A stretch of DNA of 64,000 nucleotides from NCBI RefSeq assembly GCF_013315265.1, contig NZ_JABUFE010000002.1:310001-374000 (forward strand), given 5' to 3'. This DNA comes from Parasulfitobacter algicola (GTDB lineage: Bacteria > Pseudomonadota > Alphaproteobacteria > Rhodobacterales > Rhodobacteraceae). The translations under genes and the position numbers were made by a program. Shown here piece after piece: positions 63,844 to 64,000 of this stretch (position 1 is the first letter of the stretch; each line of letters starts with the position of its first letter). Below the pieces are notes generated by a model. That model worked only from the letters and a program-made list of their open reading frames with translations. It had not been told where the DNA came from and ran no database searches.

Positions 63844-64000
63844 ATGACAAACGCCTTTTCGACCCTGGTCGAATTTAAAACGCTTCTGAACGAAATGCCC
63901 GATAGTGATATGCAGGCCGCTGCTGAGGCATCAGATCATAATTCGCAGCTGACAAAACCCCCCGGCGCACTGGGGCAGCTAGAGGATCTGGCGATATGGT
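63844..64000 (+). CDS. cobT: Nicotinate-nucleotide-dimethylbenzimidazole phosphoribosyltransferase CobT, start only
   Basis: The first 52 residues are visible; the gene runs off the window. LTKPPGALGQLEDLAIW at about residues 37-53 is the substrate-binding signature of the CobT/CobU family, which makes alpha-ribazole phosphate. It is divergent from cobS, the usual pairing for lower-ligand activation and attachment. The ATG at 63844 follows a GAGGGA site. Confidence 0.9.
   Translation, partial: MTNAFSTLVEFKTLLNEMPDSDMQAAAEASDHNSQLTKPPGALGQLEDLAIW

Noticed and set aside
1-64000. tRNA or rRNA genes and CRISPR arrays
   Set aside because: I looked for T-loop-like GGTTCGAATCC signatures and for regularly spaced repeats on both strands and found none that held up.

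Overview
The window looks like an ordinary chromosomal stretch of an alphaproteobacterium of the order Rhodobacterales (Roseobacter group; Loktanella/Yoonia/Octadecabacter-like, by my reading of the protein sequences). Pointers are the ruvCAB-ybgC-tolQRAB-pal-cpoB block, an IalB-family protein, a DUF1127 protein, a hemP gene behind a 17-bp iron-box-like palindrome, a probable serC leader, a DUF3422 protein and the divergent cobS/cobT pair. I saw no rRNA, tRNA, CRISPR array, intact insertion sequence or prophage.

Layout. 0-8 kb is one long minus-strand block: ruvC-ruvA-ruvB, a conserved unknown, ybgC, tolQ-tolR-tolA-tolB-pal-cpoB (Holliday junction processing and the Tol-Pal envelope machine). 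8-12.5 kb holds a DUF1127 protein, prmA, msrA, an IalB-like protein and an asparaginase. 12.5-13.4 kb is a decayed patch with the remnant of a transposase. 13.4-16.6 kb is the minus-strand block uvrC-pgsA-moaD-moaE. 16.9-21.4 kb carries a pteridine-reductase-like SDR, a Ca2+/Na+ exchanger, a tiny Cys-rich membrane protein, an S49 protease and an ABC-2 exporter. 21.6-24.8 kb holds two lipase/esterase-type genes converging on a beta-helix/membrane protein. 24.9-28.1 kb has a thioesterase, metF with divergent metR and a perfect MetR-type operator, and an inositol monophosphatase. 28.1-36.4 kb has an aminotransferase, a phosphate-binding/OmpA fusion, an Lrp/LysE pair, a charged repeat protein, DUF3422, an M20 amidohydrolase and a glycosyltransferase-like gene. 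36.4-40.4 kb is a lipoprotein, a metallophosphatase, serA and serC (serine synthesis), with an RNA leader ahead of serC.

40.4-46.8 kb is the clearest accessory region. It separates serC from serB, looks AT-richer and poorer in recognisable families, and encodes a run of exported or membrane proteins (DUF1311-like, SH3b, small membrane protein, multi-TM protein, leucine-rich-repeat protein, small secreted protein). A structured-looking unassigned stretch bounds it on the left and a broken fic gene on the right. This is where an undescribed system would most likely be, but nothing in the sequence proves a joint function.

46.8-64 kb returns to housekeeping genes: serB, murJ, glnD, an LpoA-like lipoprotein, rsmI-yraN-gshB, maeB, aroC, a TPP riboswitch with thiBPQ, hemP with a small partner gene, cobS and the start of cobT. 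A 32-bp repeat occurs directly after the stop codons of moaE and maeB, 42 kb apart.
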